The translations under genes were made by a program, and so were the position numbers. Below, piece after piece: positions 32,727 through 43,000 of a stretch of DNA of 64,000 nt. A model generated the notes under the pieces. That model searched no databases. It saw nothing but the letters and a program-made list of their open reading frames with translations, and was not told the origin of the DNA. This DNA is from Jiangella aurantiaca (GTDB lineage: Bacteria; Actinomycetota; Actinomycetes; Jiangellales; Jiangellaceae). Position 1 is the stretch's first letter. Every line of letters begins with the position of its first letter. Location: positions 1 through 64,000 of the forward strand of contig NZ_SMLB01000006.1 in assembly GCF_004349105.1 (NCBI RefSeq), written 5' to 3'.

Positions 32727-33287
32727 ATGAGAAAGGGCCCAGCCTTGACCACCTTGAACCACTCCGCCGGCGGTTCGGCGATGACTTTGCTGACAGCCGT
32801 CTTCACCCCGTTCGGCCCGGACGGCAGTCTGGACCTGGACGTCGTCGTCGACCAAGCCGACGCCATCTCGCACTGGGGCTCACGCGGCGTGTACGTGGGC
32901 GGCACGGCCGGTGAGGGCGCGTCGATGACCACGGCCGAGCGGATGGCTCTTCTGGAGCGGTGGTGCGAGGTCGCGGCCGGCCGGTTCGACGTCATCGCGC
33001 ACGTCGGGCACACCAGCCTGGCCGAAGCGCGCGACCTGGCCGCGCACGCCCGGCATGCCGGTGCGCACGCGATCTCGGCCGTGCCGCCCTACTTCCACCG
33101 ACCGGCGGACGCCGCCGCCGTCGCCGACTTCTTCGCACGGGTGACGCAGGCTCGATGCGCTCGGGCTCCTCGCGGTCGCGCCGAGCCGATGACCGTCCGG
33201 CCCAACGTCCTGGTCATCCAGGCCGACCAGTTCCGCTGGAACTGCACCGGCGCGGCCGCCAACCCCGACGTCGAGACTCCGATGTGA
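32727..33287 (+). pseudogene. DHDPS/NanA-family lyase with internal deletion, running into a sulfatase stub
   Basis: From ATG 32727 or TTG 32745 the ORF gives a clear DHDPS-family N-terminus (LLTAVFTPFGPDGSLDLDVV, GVYVGGTAGEGASMTTAER, VIAHVGHTSLAEARDLA, ISAVPPYFHRPADA) up to about 33145. A one-base shift would then yield LDALGLLAVAPSR and stop, resembling a lyase C-terminus, so the centre of the gene is deleted. The stop overlaps ATG 33189, from which MTVRPNVLVIQADQFRWNCT and NPDVETPM are read: the N-terminus of a sulfatase that stops after ~33 residues. Two operon genes are thus broken here. The active-site Lys of the lyase is lost. Confidence 0.65.
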
Positions 33288-33415
33288 CGGATACCTGTGG
33301 CGGGAGCGCTCGTAGATGCGTGCTCGACGACGTACCTGACGTTCACGACCCGGCGGGCAAATTCCGCAAGGCGACTACGCGCTTAGGGAGCGCAGACGAG
33401 ATCGGGCGACTTGAA

Positions 33416-33443
33416 CCCTCACCAACATTTCCGCTGGTGAGGG
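33416..33443. terminator. Inverted repeat CCCTCACCA/TGGTGAGGG
   Basis: Perfect 9-bp arms with a 10-nt loop, about 105 nt beyond the stop of the minus-strand sulfatase at 33549, so it may end that operon. The other bases in 33288-33548 hold no gene I can support. Confidence 0.4.
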
Positions 33444-33548
33444 GCATCCTTCAGCGTGTCCGAGGAGGGAGTTGTCCATATTCCCCCCGCGCGCGGTCCT
33501 CACGTTGTGCGCCTGACCCGGACTTTCCGCATGACTGACGTCGATACC

Positions 33549-35048
33549 TCAACCGTCGCGCTGCCGCTGGTCAGTGGCCGCGCCGGGGAGGGGGTTCCAG
33601 TGGTGCTCGGGGACCTTCGGATCGTAGGCACCACGCGGGTGGGTGTCCTGCAGCCGCAGCGTCCACTGCAGCATCAGCCAGGTGAGTTTCTCCCGGAGCC
33701 GTGCGTGCCGCGGATCGTCGAATAGGTCGACGACCTCGGTGGGGTCGGCGCGCAGGTCGTAGAGCTCGCCCTCGCCGGTGCTGTGGACGACGAGCTTGTG
33801 GTCGCCGCGGCGCACCATGCGTGAGGCGCCGCTCTGGGTAACCGTGTTCAGCTCGTCGAAGGTCCGTCCCTTGTAGGGGAAGTGCAGAGGCGGCCGTTCG
33901 TCCGGCCCGTAGGTCAGGCCGCCGTACCCACGCTCGGCGTAGATCGACGAGAACACGTCCGACGGCGCCGGCTCGCCGCGCAGCAGCGGCTCCAGGCTGC
34001 GTCCCTGCACGCCGTCAGGGATGGGGACGCCGACGATCTCGCAAACGGTGGGCAGCACGTCGACGAGCGAGACGAGCTCGTCGCGGACCTGGCCGGACCG
34101 CACGCCGTCACCGTGGAAGATCATGGGGATGCGCATGAGGACCTCGGGCAGGCCGGCGCCCTTACGCTGCAGCCCGTACTCGCCGACGTAGTCGCCGTGG
34201 TCGCTGAGCAGCACCACCAGCAGGGGACCGTGGAGCGCGGACCGGGCATGGTCGACGAGCCGCCGGATCTGGTCGTCGATCAGCCGGAGCATGCCGCAGT
34301 AGTTCGCCCGGTAGCGCCGCCAGTGCTCGTCGTAGTCCGGGCGCTTCTCCTCGATCAGCCGCTGCAGCCAGAGCCAGTGGCCGCCCTTCGCGCGGGCCGC
34401 CTCGGCGCCGTGCGCGCGGGGCGGCACGTCCTCCTCGGCGAACATGCTGAAGTACGGCTCCGGCACCTGGTACGGGTTGTGCGGCTCGGGCATCGACACC
34501 CACAGGAACTGCGGCTCGTCCCCGGCGGAGTCCAGCGCGTCGAGGGCCCGGTCGACGATGCGGTGCGGCAGCTGGCACTCCAGCGGGAACGGCGTCGGCG
34601 CCATGGCGACGCCGTGGTCGAGCTCGTCGAGCCAGGCGTCGAAGGCCCGCTGCTCGTCCGTCTCGGCCGGCCCGGCGGTGTGGTAGTAGGGCCCCGCCCA
34701 GAAGTCGAAGTCGTCGGGGCCGCGGTGCATGTGCGGCTTGCCGGAGAAGCTGAGCCGGTAGCCCGCCGAGCGCAGCACGTCGAGCAGGTCGTGGTCGTAG
34801 TACGCGTGCTCGGCGTTGCTGTTCTGCGTCACCTTGTGGCTCGACGGGAACCGGCCGGTCAGCAGGCTGGTCCGCGCCGGAACACAGGCCGGCGAGCTGG
34901 TGTACGCGCCGGGGAAGCGCAGGCCGTCGCCGGCCAGGCCGTCGGTGTACGGCATGGTGTCCAGCTCGAACCCCGATCCGGCGGTGAACCCGGCGCGGTG
35001 CTGGTCGGTCATGATCAGCAGGACGTGCGGGCGTCGCGCGGCGGTCAC
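33549..35048 (-). CDS. Sulfatase (formylglycine-dependent), second copy
   Basis: 499 aa from GTG 35048, which overlaps the stop of the GH2 gene (GTGA). PHVLLIMTDQHRAGFTAGSG gives the metal ligands, SPACVPARTSLLTGRFPSSH carries CxPxR (Cys about 55), and VVLLSDHGDYVGEYGLQRKG gives the second metal site. No signal peptide, hence cytosolic. Only distantly similar to the sulfatase at 18401. Being last in a CUT1-import/GH2 operon suggests that it desulfates an imported sulfated oligosaccharide. Activation needs a formylglycine-generating enzyme encoded elsewhere. Confidence 0.92.
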   Translation of the reverse strand: MTAARRPHVLLIMTDQHRAGFTAGSGFELDTMPYTDGLAGDGLRFPGAYTSSPACVPARTSLLTGRFPSSHKVTQNSNAEHAYYDHDLLDVLRSAGYRLSFSGKPHMHRGPDDFDFWAGPYYHTAGPAETDEQRAFDAWLDELDHGVAMAPTPFPLECQLPHRIVDRALDALDSAGDEPQFLWVSMPEPHNPYQVPEPYFSMFAEEDVPPRAHGAEAARAKGGHWLWLQRLIEEKRPDYDEHWRRYRANYCGMLRLIDDQIRRLVDHARSALHGPLLVVLLSDHGDYVGEYGLQRKGAGLPEVLMRIPMIFHGDGVRSGQVRDELVSLVDVLPTVCEIVGVPIPDGVQGRSLEPLLRGEPAPSDVFSSIYAERGYGGLTYGPDERPPLHFPYKGRTFDELNTVTQSGASRMVRRGDHKLVVHSTGEGELYDLRADPTEVVDLFDDPRHARLREKLTWLMLQWTLRLQDTHPRGAYDPKVPEHHWNPLPGAATDQRQRDG

Positions 35049-36859
35049 GGCCGCTCTCCGCGGACGATCGCGGCGACGTCCTCGGCCGGGATCTTCGGCT
35101 TGCGGTTCTCGTCGCAGATGCCGTTGATCTCCTGCCGGGTGTCGGTCAGCTGGGTGTAGCAGAAGCCGGAGAGGTGGGGGGATTCGCGCACCGCGCTCAC
35201 CACCGCCTCGAACCGGCGGCGGAAGTCGTCCTCGTCCTCGGCGCCGGAGTAGCCCCACGCGCCGTCCACGGTGGCGCCGGTGGCGAAGGAGATGCCGCCG
35301 AACTCGGTGACCATGACAGGGCGCGGCTCGCCGTCGGCCGCCCCGGCCAGCAGCATACGGTGCCCCGTCGGCCCGATGCCGCCGAGCATCTCACGCAGCC
35401 GTGCCGGGTCGCTGTAGCGCTCGCGCAGCACGTCGCCCGAGGCCTCGTAGTCGTGGAAGGTCCACAGGTCGGAGTCGGTGTGCTCCCAGCCGTCGTTGGA
35501 GAGCACCGGCCGGGTCGGGTCCAGTGCGCGCGTCAGCCGGGCCAGCCCGCTGGCGAAGGCCTGCTGGGCGGGGTCGTGCGCGACCTGGTGGATGCCCCAC
35601 GACTCGTTGAGCGGTACCCAGGTCACCACGCACGGGTGCGAGCGGTCGCGGCGCACGAGGTCGGCCCACTCGTGCGTGAGCCGGCGCACCGCCGTCGCGT
35701 TGAACGCGTAGGCGGCCGCGGTCTCGCCCCAGATCATCAATCCGAGCCGGTCGCACCAGTACAGGAACCGGGGGTCCTCGACCTTCTGGTGGATGCGGGC
35801 GGCGTTGAAGCCCAGTGAGCGGATCAGCTCCACCTCCGCACGCAGCGCATCGAGGTCAGGTGCCGTGAAGTGCGACGTCGGCCAGTAGCCCTGCTCGAGC
35901 ACCGAGCGCATGACGACGGGCCGGTCGTTGAGCAGGAACCGGCCGTGCGCCAGTCCGACGCTGCGCAGGCCCAGGTAGGACGTCACGGTGTCGACGGCCG
36001 TGCCGGAGTCGGTGACGGTCACGACGGCGTCGACCAGCGCCGGGTGGTCCGGCGACCAGAGCAGCCGGCGCTGTCCCTGGCCGTTGGCCAGCGCCGGGAC
36101 GGTGATGACGGCGTCGGCCCGGTCGGCTTCGACGGTCAGGCGGTGACGGGCGACCGGTTCGCCGTCGTGGGTCAGCTCGACGTCCACCTCGACGGGACGG
36201 GCCGGCCGGCGGTTCAGCTCGAGCTCCAGCCGGACGGTGCCTACGGTGAGGTCGGTGCTCCACGCGAGGTCTGTGACGTGCAGCCGCGGCACGGCCTCGA
36301 GCCAGACCGTGCGCCAGATGCCGGTGGTGCGGTGGTACCAGATGGCGTGCGGCTCCGGGAGCCAGTCCTGCTTCCCGCGCGGGACGGTGAGGTCGTGCGG
36401 GTCGTCCTCGGCGCGGATGACCACGACGTGCGTCGCGCTCCCGGCGTCGACGGCATGCGTGACCGGCACTGTGAACGGGGTCTGGCCGCCCTCGTGCCGG
36501 CCGACGTGCACGCCGTCGAACCATACGTCCGCCGTGTGGTCCACGGCACCGAAGTGCAGCAGCAGCGTGTCACCCTGCCGCCCGAGGCCGGAAGCGGCCA
36601 GGTCGTCCGCCGTCACCTCGATGCGGTACCAGACGACGGGGTGGTAGCCGGTGTCGCCGATGCCCGAGGCGGGGGACTCCGGTGCGAACGGCAGCCGGAT
36701 CCGTCGCGTGAACACCTCCGCGCGGTCGTGCCAGTGCTCGTCGAGCCCCTCGTCGTGGTCGTCGTAGGCGAAGCCGCACTCGCGATCCAGGGCCTGGTGG
36801 TCCGGGCGGAGGAGCTGAGGACGGGGATGGGTCCCGTCTTGCGCGCCGGCGGAGATCAT
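35045..36859 (-). CDS. Cytoplasmic GH2 family glycosidase
   Basis: 604 aa, no signal peptide. Jelly-roll N-domain (TRRIRLPFAPESPASGIGDT, VDHTADVWFDGVHVGRHEGG), immunoglobulin-like domain, then a TIM barrel with SVLEQGYWPTSHFTAPD, IRSLGFNAARIHQKVEDPRF, acid/base WVPLNESWG and nucleophile MVTEFGGISF. These are the standard GH2 residues, for beta-galactosidase, glucuronidase or mannosidase activity. It follows the permease gene by 19 nt with GGAAGGA before the ATG, and it is translationally coupled to the sulfatase. Confidence 0.9.
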   Translation of the reverse strand: MISAGAQDGTHPRPQLLRPDHQALDRECGFAYDDHDEGLDEHWHDRAEVFTRRIRLPFAPESPASGIGDTGYHPVVWYRIEVTADDLAASGLGRQGDTLLLHFGAVDHTADVWFDGVHVGRHEGGQTPFTVPVTHAVDAGSATHVVVIRAEDDPHDLTVPRGKQDWLPEPHAIWYHRTTGIWRTVWLEAVPRLHVTDLAWSTDLTVGTVRLELELNRRPARPVEVDVELTHDGEPVARHRLTVEADRADAVITVPALANGQGQRRLLWSPDHPALVDAVVTVTDSGTAVDTVTSYLGLRSVGLAHGRFLLNDRPVVMRSVLEQGYWPTSHFTAPDLDALRAEVELIRSLGFNAARIHQKVEDPRFLYWCDRLGLMIWGETAAAYAFNATAVRRLTHEWADLVRRDRSHPCVVTWVPLNESWGIHQVAHDPAQQAFASGLARLTRALDPTRPVLSNDGWEHTDSDLWTFHDYEASGDVLRERYSDPARLREMLGGIGPTGHRMLLAGAADGEPRPVMVTEFGGISFATGATVDGAWGYSGAEDEDDFRRRFEAVVSAVRESPHLSGFCYTQLTDTRQEINGICDENRKPKIPAEDVAAIVRGERP

Positions 36860-36878
36860 GGGTCCTTCCTGGGACAGG

Positions 36879-37724
36879 TCATTTGATGCCGGTCGTGGCG
36901 ATGCCGCGGACGAGATAGCGCTGGCCGAACAGGAACACCACGAAGACCGGGAGCAGCGACACCACCGACATCGCGAACATTGCGCCCCACGAGGAGCTCG
37001 ACGCGGAGTCGACGAACGATCGCAGCGCCACCGGGACGGTGTAGACGCTCGGGTCGGTCAGGTAGATGAGCTGGCTGAAGAAGTCGTTCCACGTCCAGAT
37101 GAACGTGAAGATCGCGGTGGTCGCCAGGGCTGGCGTCATCAGCGGCAGGATGATGCGCAGATAGATCCTGGCGTGCCCGGCCCCGTCGATGCGCGCGGCC
37201 TCGTCCAGCTCCCGGGGGAGGCCGCGGATGAACTGCACCATGAGGAAGACGAAGAACGCGTCGGTTGCCAGCAGCTTCGGCAGCACCAGCGGGACGAACG
37301 TGTTCGTCAGCTCGAGCTGGCTGAACACGATGTACTGCGGCACGATGATCACGTGGATCGGCAGCATGATCGTCATCAGCATGATGGCGAAGAACAGCCG
37401 CCGGCGCCGGAACTCCAGCCGCGCGAACGCGTAGGCCGCCATCGAGCATGACACCAGGTTGCCGACGATGCAGCCCACGGCTACGAGCAGCGAGTTCAGC
37501 ACGTACCGGCTGAACGGCTGGCCCAGCGCGTCCCAGCCGTCCTCGTAGTTGCTCAAGTCGACGTCGGTGAGCAGCAGCCCGGCCTGGGTGAAGATCTGCT
37601 CGTCCGGCCGCAGCGAGCTCACGACCATCCACAGCAGCGGGTAGAGCATCACCAGCGCAACGGCGGTGAGCAGGACGTGTTTGCCGGCGCGGACGGCGAC
37701 GCGGCGGCGGTGGCGCTCAGTCAT
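36879..37724 (-). CDS. ABC transporter permease (MalG-type, CUT1)
   Basis: 281 aa with six helices, EAA loop LDEAARIDGAGHARIYLRII and C-terminal RGIATTGIK typical of MalG-like permeases. Starts 8 nt inside the end of the MalF-type gene. Works with the neighbouring permease and the lipoprotein at 38658; no ATPase gene is present, as usual for actinobacterial CUT1 systems that share MsiK. Confidence 0.92.
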   Translation of the reverse strand: MTERHRRRVAVRAGKHVLLTAVALVMLYPLLWMVVSSLRPDEQIFTQAGLLLTDVDLSNYEDGWDALGQPFSRYVLNSLLVAVGCIVGNLVSCSMAAYAFARLEFRRRRLFFAIMLMTIMLPIHVIIVPQYIVFSQLELTNTFVPLVLPKLLATDAFFVFLMVQFIRGLPRELDEAARIDGAGHARIYLRIILPLMTPALATTAIFTFIWTWNDFFSQLIYLTDPSVYTVPVALRSFVDSASSSSWGAMFAMSVVSLLPVFVVFLFGQRYLVRGIATTGIK

Positions 37725-38658
37725 CGTAGAAGACCCAGTACTTGGAGACGGCGAAGTTGATCGCGGTGAACGCGGCCACGAGGGCGAGCAGCAGCCAGGC
37801 CATCGCGGCGGCGTAGCCCATGTCGAAGTTCCGGAAGCCCTGCAGGTACAGGTAGAGCGAGTAGAACATCGTGGAGTCCGATGGCCCGCCGTCGCCGCCG
37901 GAGATGACGAAGGCGTCGGTGAAGGCCTGGAAGGCGCCGATGACCTGCAGCACCAGGTTGAAGAAGATGATCGGCGTGAGCAGCGGCAGCGTGACGGAGC
38001 GGAACTGGCGGAACCGCGAGGCGCCGTCGACGGAGGCGGCCTCGTAGTACATGTTCGGGATCTGCCGGAGGCCGGCGAGAAAGATGATCATCGGCGCGCC
38101 GAACGTCCAGACGTTCAGCGTCATGATCGTGCCGAGGGCCGTCGACGGGTCGGAGATCCAGCTCCGGCCCTCGATGCTCCCGAATCCGAGCACCTGGTTG
38201 ACCAGGCCGTCGTGGCCGAACATCTGCCGCCAGAGCACCGCGATCGCGACCGAGCCGCCGAGCAGCGAGGGCAGGTAGTACGCCGATCGGTACAGCGCGA
38301 GGCCGCGCATGCCCTGGTTGAGCAGCACCGCCAGCCCGAGCGACAGCAGCAGTTGCAGCGGGACGGAGATGGCGACGTAGCGGGAGGTGACCCACAGCGC
38401 GTTGTGCATCCGCGGGTCCTGGAACAGCCGCTGGTAGTTGTCCAGGCCGATCCAGCTGGGCGCTTGCAGGAGGTTGTACTCGGTGAAGGACAGCCACAGC
38501 GACGCGGCCATCGGGACGATCGTGATGACCAGCAGGCCGGTGATCCAGGGTGCGAGGAAGACCCAGGACGCCCGCTCGTCCGCCTTGCTCCGCGCGGTCG
38601 CGGGACCGTGCGGAGCAGGCTGGCGGCGCAACCGGGCGAGCTCACCCAGTGCCGACAT
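37717..38658 (-). CDS. ABC transporter permease (MalF-type, CUT1)
   Basis: 313 aa: Arg-rich cytoplasmic leader, then six helices (SWVFLAPWITGLLVITIVPM first), with EAA loop YEAASVDGASRFRQFRSVTL. Its start codon overlaps the binding-protein stop by one base (TGATG). Paired with the MalG-type permease downstream. Confidence 0.92.
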   Translation of the reverse strand: MSALGELARLRRQPAPHGPATARSKADERASWVFLAPWITGLLVITIVPMAASLWLSFTEYNLLQAPSWIGLDNYQRLFQDPRMHNALWVTSRYVAISVPLQLLLSLGLAVLLNQGMRGLALYRSAYYLPSLLGGSVAIAVLWRQMFGHDGLVNQVLGFGSIEGRSWISDPSTALGTIMTLNVWTFGAPMIIFLAGLRQIPNMYYEAASVDGASRFRQFRSVTLPLLTPIIFFNLVLQVIGAFQAFTDAFVISGGDGGPSDSTMFYSLYLYLQGFRNFDMGYAAAMAWLLLALVAAFTAINFAVSKYWVFYDD

Positions 38659-39965
38659 CAGAATCCTTCGAGCACGCGGTCGGCTTCGGAGAAGAACTGC
38701 TCGGATGCGGCGCCGATGTCGGTGGAGCCGAAGGCGATGTCCTCGCCCAGCTTGGTGAACAGCGCCAGCAGCTCGCCGTAGCCGCGCGGCCAGGGCCCCG
38801 GCGGCGGTCCGACTCGGTCGTCGCCGAGCGACTCGACGTAGGCGATGGCCTTGCCCTCAGGCGTGGCTGGGTCGGTGTCGAGCTGGTCGCGGGCCTCCTG
38901 CGACGGCGGCACGCCGAGGTTCAGCCCGATGGTCTGGATCGCCTGGGGGTCGTTGACCAGGTAGTCGATGAGCTCGGCCGCCTCTTCGGGGTGCTCCGAC
39001 GTCGAGGAGATCGACCAGAAGTCCAGTGCCTTGAGGAACTGGCCGGGGTCGCCGCCCTCGGTCGTCGGCATGGGCTGCAGCTCGAGCGGGTGCTCGTTGA
39101 GGGCCTGGAAGAACATGATCTGCTGGACGAAGACGTAGGTCGACGGCGCGAGGCCCTGGGTGAGCACGGACGTCTCGAAGGTGTCGGAGTCGGCGGTGAT
39201 GTCGGCCGGCGGCGCACCACCCTCGTCGCGCATCGACTGCCAGTACGTCCACCAGTCCTCGAGCACGGACCGGTCGAACGCGAGCCCGGTGCCGTCCTCG
39301 GTGAACAGCTCCGAGCCGTGCTGGCGGACCCACACCTCGAAGGCCTGCAGCTGCCCGCCCATGTCGGAGGAGCCGTAGAAGCCGGGGTTGGCCTGGCCGA
39401 TGGCCTTGGCCCACTCGGCGTACTGGTCCCACGTCCACTCCGGCGACGGCGGCTCGGCGCCGAGCGTCGCGAGCAGTTCGGGGTCGATCAGCAGGGCGTG
39501 CGAGATGACGCTCTGTGGCACGCCGAAGTACTCGTCGTTCAGGACGCCGCTCTCTTGGACGTCCTCGTCGAGGCCGTCGACGACGATGGTGTCGCCCACC
39601 AGGTCGTCCAGCGGCTGCAGGGCGCTGCGGCCGGCGTAGTCGGCGAAGTAGCTCATGGACATGCGGGTGACGTCGGGGCCGGACCGGCCGGCGGTCTCGG
39701 TGGCCAGCCGGTCGAAGTAGTCGGCGAAGGCCGCACGGCTCACCTCGACGGTGACGTCGGGATTGTCCTGCTGGTACTGGTCGAGCGCCTCCTCGAGTGC
39801 GGCGTGCAGAGGGTCGCCGCCGTACCAACCGACGCGCAGTGTGATCGAGCCATCGCCTTCGGCGTTGTCCGAGCCGCCGCCGCACGCGGCGAGCAGCAGG
39901 CTCGCCGCCGCAGCCGTGGCGGCGTGGGTCAGCCAGCGCCTGGGCCGAAGCTTGCCAGTAGACAC
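38658..39965 (-). CDS. ABC transporter sugar-binding lipoprotein (CUT1)
   Basis: About 435 aa. GTG 39965 is chosen because AGGAG lies 8 nt upstream; ATG 39971 and GTG 39974 are in frame. Lipobox LLLAACGGG. Family 1 binding-protein pattern: ITLRVGWYGGDPLHAALEEA, YQQDNPDVTVEVSRAAFADY, AEWAKAIGQANPGFYG and NDPQAIQTIGLNLGVPPSQE. It captures the oligosaccharide released by the secreted GH2 enzyme and starts the minus-strand import operon. Confidence 0.92.
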   Translation of the reverse strand: MSTGKLRPRRWLTHAATAAAASLLLAACGGGSDNAEGDGSITLRVGWYGGDPLHAALEEALDQYQQDNPDVTVEVSRAAFADYFDRLATETAGRSGPDVTRMSMSYFADYAGRSALQPLDDLVGDTIVVDGLDEDVQESGVLNDEYFGVPQSVISHALLIDPELLATLGAEPPSPEWTWDQYAEWAKAIGQANPGFYGSSDMGGQLQAFEVWVRQHGSELFTEDGTGLAFDRSVLEDWWTYWQSMRDEGGAPPADITADSDTFETSVLTQGLAPSTYVFVQQIMFFQALNEHPLELQPMPTTEGGDPGQFLKALDFWSISSTSEHPEEAAELIDYLVNDPQAIQTIGLNLGVPPSQEARDQLDTDPATPEGKAIAYVESLGDDRVGPPPGPWPRGYGELLALFTKLGEDIAFGSTDIGAASEQFFSEADRVLEGF

Positions 39966-40013
39966 GTGCATCACTCCTGATCTCGTCGTCGAACTCGGGG
40001 ATGGGGCTCGCGG

Positions 40014-43000
40014 TCAGCCGGGATGGCTGCGGCCCTCGAGGCGGGTGACCTCCTGGATGCCGGCGTTGGCGCGCAGGCCGGTGGCGTAGTGCCAGCCGTC
40101 GAGCGCACCCGGCTGGGTGAAATCGATCCGGTTCTGGGCCGAGGCGGTCATGATCTGCGCCCAGCCCAGCCCGCGGTCGACCCAGATGCCGATCGCGTTG
40201 CCGTCGAGCACGAACGCCCAGCGGTCGCCGGGATCGAGTGGCGCCGAGCCGCAGCAGGCGTTGGTGAGCTGCCCGTCGATCCGGAAGTCGATGCCGTGTT
40301 GGCCTCGGATCCCGGTCCAGGCCACGACATAGTTGCGTTCGTCCTTCACCAGGCCGACGAACTGGGAGTCCGGGACCTTGCCGTTGTTCGCGAACCGGCC
40401 GTGCTCGACGATGACGACTGCCCGGTCGCTCTGCGGACCGGACTCGTGCGCGACGAGCCCGTGGTAGGCGCCGGGCCCCGTGGCCTGGAGCCGGCCGCCG
40501 CCGAAGCTCAGCTGGGGTGCCGCCTCGGTCGCGGACGGCCGGATCACCGTGTACTCGGCGCTGGCGTCGGTGTCGAAGGTGTCGTCGACGCCGACCTCGG
40601 GGTAGGCCTCGGGGTCGAAGCCGACCGTCGAGTTCGCGATGGCTTGGATGGCGTGCCCGGCCCAGCTCGCGGTGGCGGTGAAGACGGCGGTCTGCCCGGT
40701 GGTGACGGGCGCGGCTGAGCGTACGTCGAACGCGACGTGCCGTGCCTCGCCCGGCTCGAGGGCGGCGATGCGGGTCGGCTCGGCGCGGGTCGCCGTCCAG
40801 CCGTCCGGCGCCGCCAGCGCGACGGCGACGTTGCGCGCCGTCGCGTGGGTGTCGTTGACGACCGAGACGACGACCGTGCCGGTGCCGGTGGCCGGCGAGA
40901 TCGCCGCCGGCGCCTGGTACACGGAGAGGCGGTCGTCGACGGCGTCCGGCTCGGGCCGCTCGTCCGGGACGAGGATCCGGCCAGCCAGCAGCGCTGGCGG
41001 GATGCCGTGCTTGCCCGAGCGCGCCCCGAACAGCGACAGCCCGCCGCCGTCGGAGGCGAAGCGTAGCGTGACAGTCTCGGCGCCGCGCAACTGCCGGGCG
41101 TCGACCGGGATGGCGACGCGGTAGCCGGAACGGTTGCCGAAGTCACCCGGCACCGAGCCCCGGGACCGGCCGGCCAGCGCCGTCGGTCCGTTGGGGTCGT
41201 CGGGCAGCGTGATGGCCGGCAGCGCCCTGCCGTCCACCGACACGGTGAGCGCGGTGGGGTAGCGGCGCGCGCTGGTCACGTGGTTGGGGTCGTAGACGCC
41301 CGGGGCCTGGGCGGCCGCGACCTCGGCGACCAGCGTCGCTTCACGCACCGCGCCGGTGCGGACATCCTCCGGCACCTCGACTTCGTACTCGAAGTACCCG
41401 AGGCCATATCCGGTGACCCAGTCGGCGCCGCCGGTGGTCAGGGCCAGCGCGCCGCCGGTCCACTCCTGCGCCACGACGTCGCCGGGGGAGAAGCCGGGCT
41501 CACCGTCGGGGCCCGGGGTGTCGAAGGTGAGATAGTTCTCGGCGACGGTCTCGCCGCCGGCCTCGAGCCAGACCCACACGTAGCCGTTGCGCAGCCCTTC
41601 GGGTGCGGTGACGGAGACGGTGCCGGCCTCGATCGAGGTGTAGCGCGTCGGCTCGACCGGCCGGGAGCCGCCGCCCGCGTCGGCGACCCAGCGGCCCGCG
41701 TCGTCGTAGCCGCCGACCTGCCAGCGCAGCTCGGCGCCTGAGAGGTCCTCGTCGCTGAAGTGGCTGATCTTGACCGGCACGCTGATGGTGTCGCCACGTT
41801 CGACCGTGCGCGCGCCGCGCCCCATGAGCGAGACGGCGTCGTCGCCCTGGAGCATCTCGATTGTCCGGGCCCGGCCGAGGTGGTCGACGAACTCGGGCGA
41901 GTTGGGCTGCCGGTCGAACCGGAACGGGCTGTGGATCTCCTGCTCGGTCTCCGCGAGCTGCACGCCGACGTACCCGTTGAGCTTGGGATAGGCGCGGAAC
42001 AGGCTGACGACGTGCGGGAACTGGCCCCACCGGATGGAGAACTCGGAGTTGAGCCACGGCTGCCCGGACTGGGCGCCGCTGTTGAAGTTCCATGTCGAGC
42101 CGGGTGCAACCTGCGGCGCGAACCGGTCGAGGAGCGCCTTCCAGTCGGCGTAGGTGTCCAGGTAGTAGTGGAAGTCGTTGAGGTCGGTGTCGCCCAGGTG
42201 GCCGTTGTTGCAGCAGGCGGAGTTGTCGACGACGAGCCGCGACGCGTCGAGGTCGCGGGTGAGCTGGACCATCCGGCGCACGTACGGGAACGCCTGCTCG
42301 GGGATCGGGTCCTGGAACGGCCGCTCGTTGATGCCCCACGACTCGTTGAAGACGTTCCAGATGACGATCGACGGGTGGTTGTGGTCACGCTGCAGCGCGT
42401 TGCGCAGCAGTCCCTCGAACAGCGGCTCCGCCTGGGGGTGCCCCAGGGAGTGCCAGCCGGCGTTGGGCAGGTCGTACCAGATCATCAGACCGAGCTTGTC
42501 CGCCCAGTGGTAGTACGCCGGCTCGTTCACCTTGAGGTGGTGCCGCACGACGTTGAACCCGAGGTCCTTGGCGTTCCGGAGGTCGAGCAGCATCGAGCCG
42601 CGGCCGGGGTCCTCCTCGGTGCCCGTATGCAGATCCGGCCCGGCGGTGACGCCGGTGTAGGTGTAGATGCCCCAGGGGTTGTAGCCCTGGTCGAGGACGC
42701 CTCGAACGTAGATCGGCCGGTTGTTGAGATGGATGTACTGGTACTGCCCGTCGCGTCCGGGCGCCCACTGCCGGTCGATGGTGCGCATCCCGAACGAGGT
42801 GCGGATGCCGTCGGCGTCACCCAGCCGGAAGTCCGCGGTGTAGAGCGCGGGGTCATCGGGCTCCCACAGGTGCGGGTCCTCGATCGGCAGGCGGGCCGTG
42901 CCCGTGCCGTCCGTGAGCGGGACGTCGACGGTACCGACCGGGTTCCCGTCAGGGTCCGTGACGGTGACGGTGGCGGACGTTCCGCCGGTGGCCTCGACGT

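Noticed and set aside
33381-33460. Possible tRNA or attachment site, because the minus strand contains GGGTTCAAGTC-like sequence
   Set aside because: The T-stem does not pair and no acceptor, anticodon or D arm can be drawn; the inverted repeat there is better explained as a terminator.
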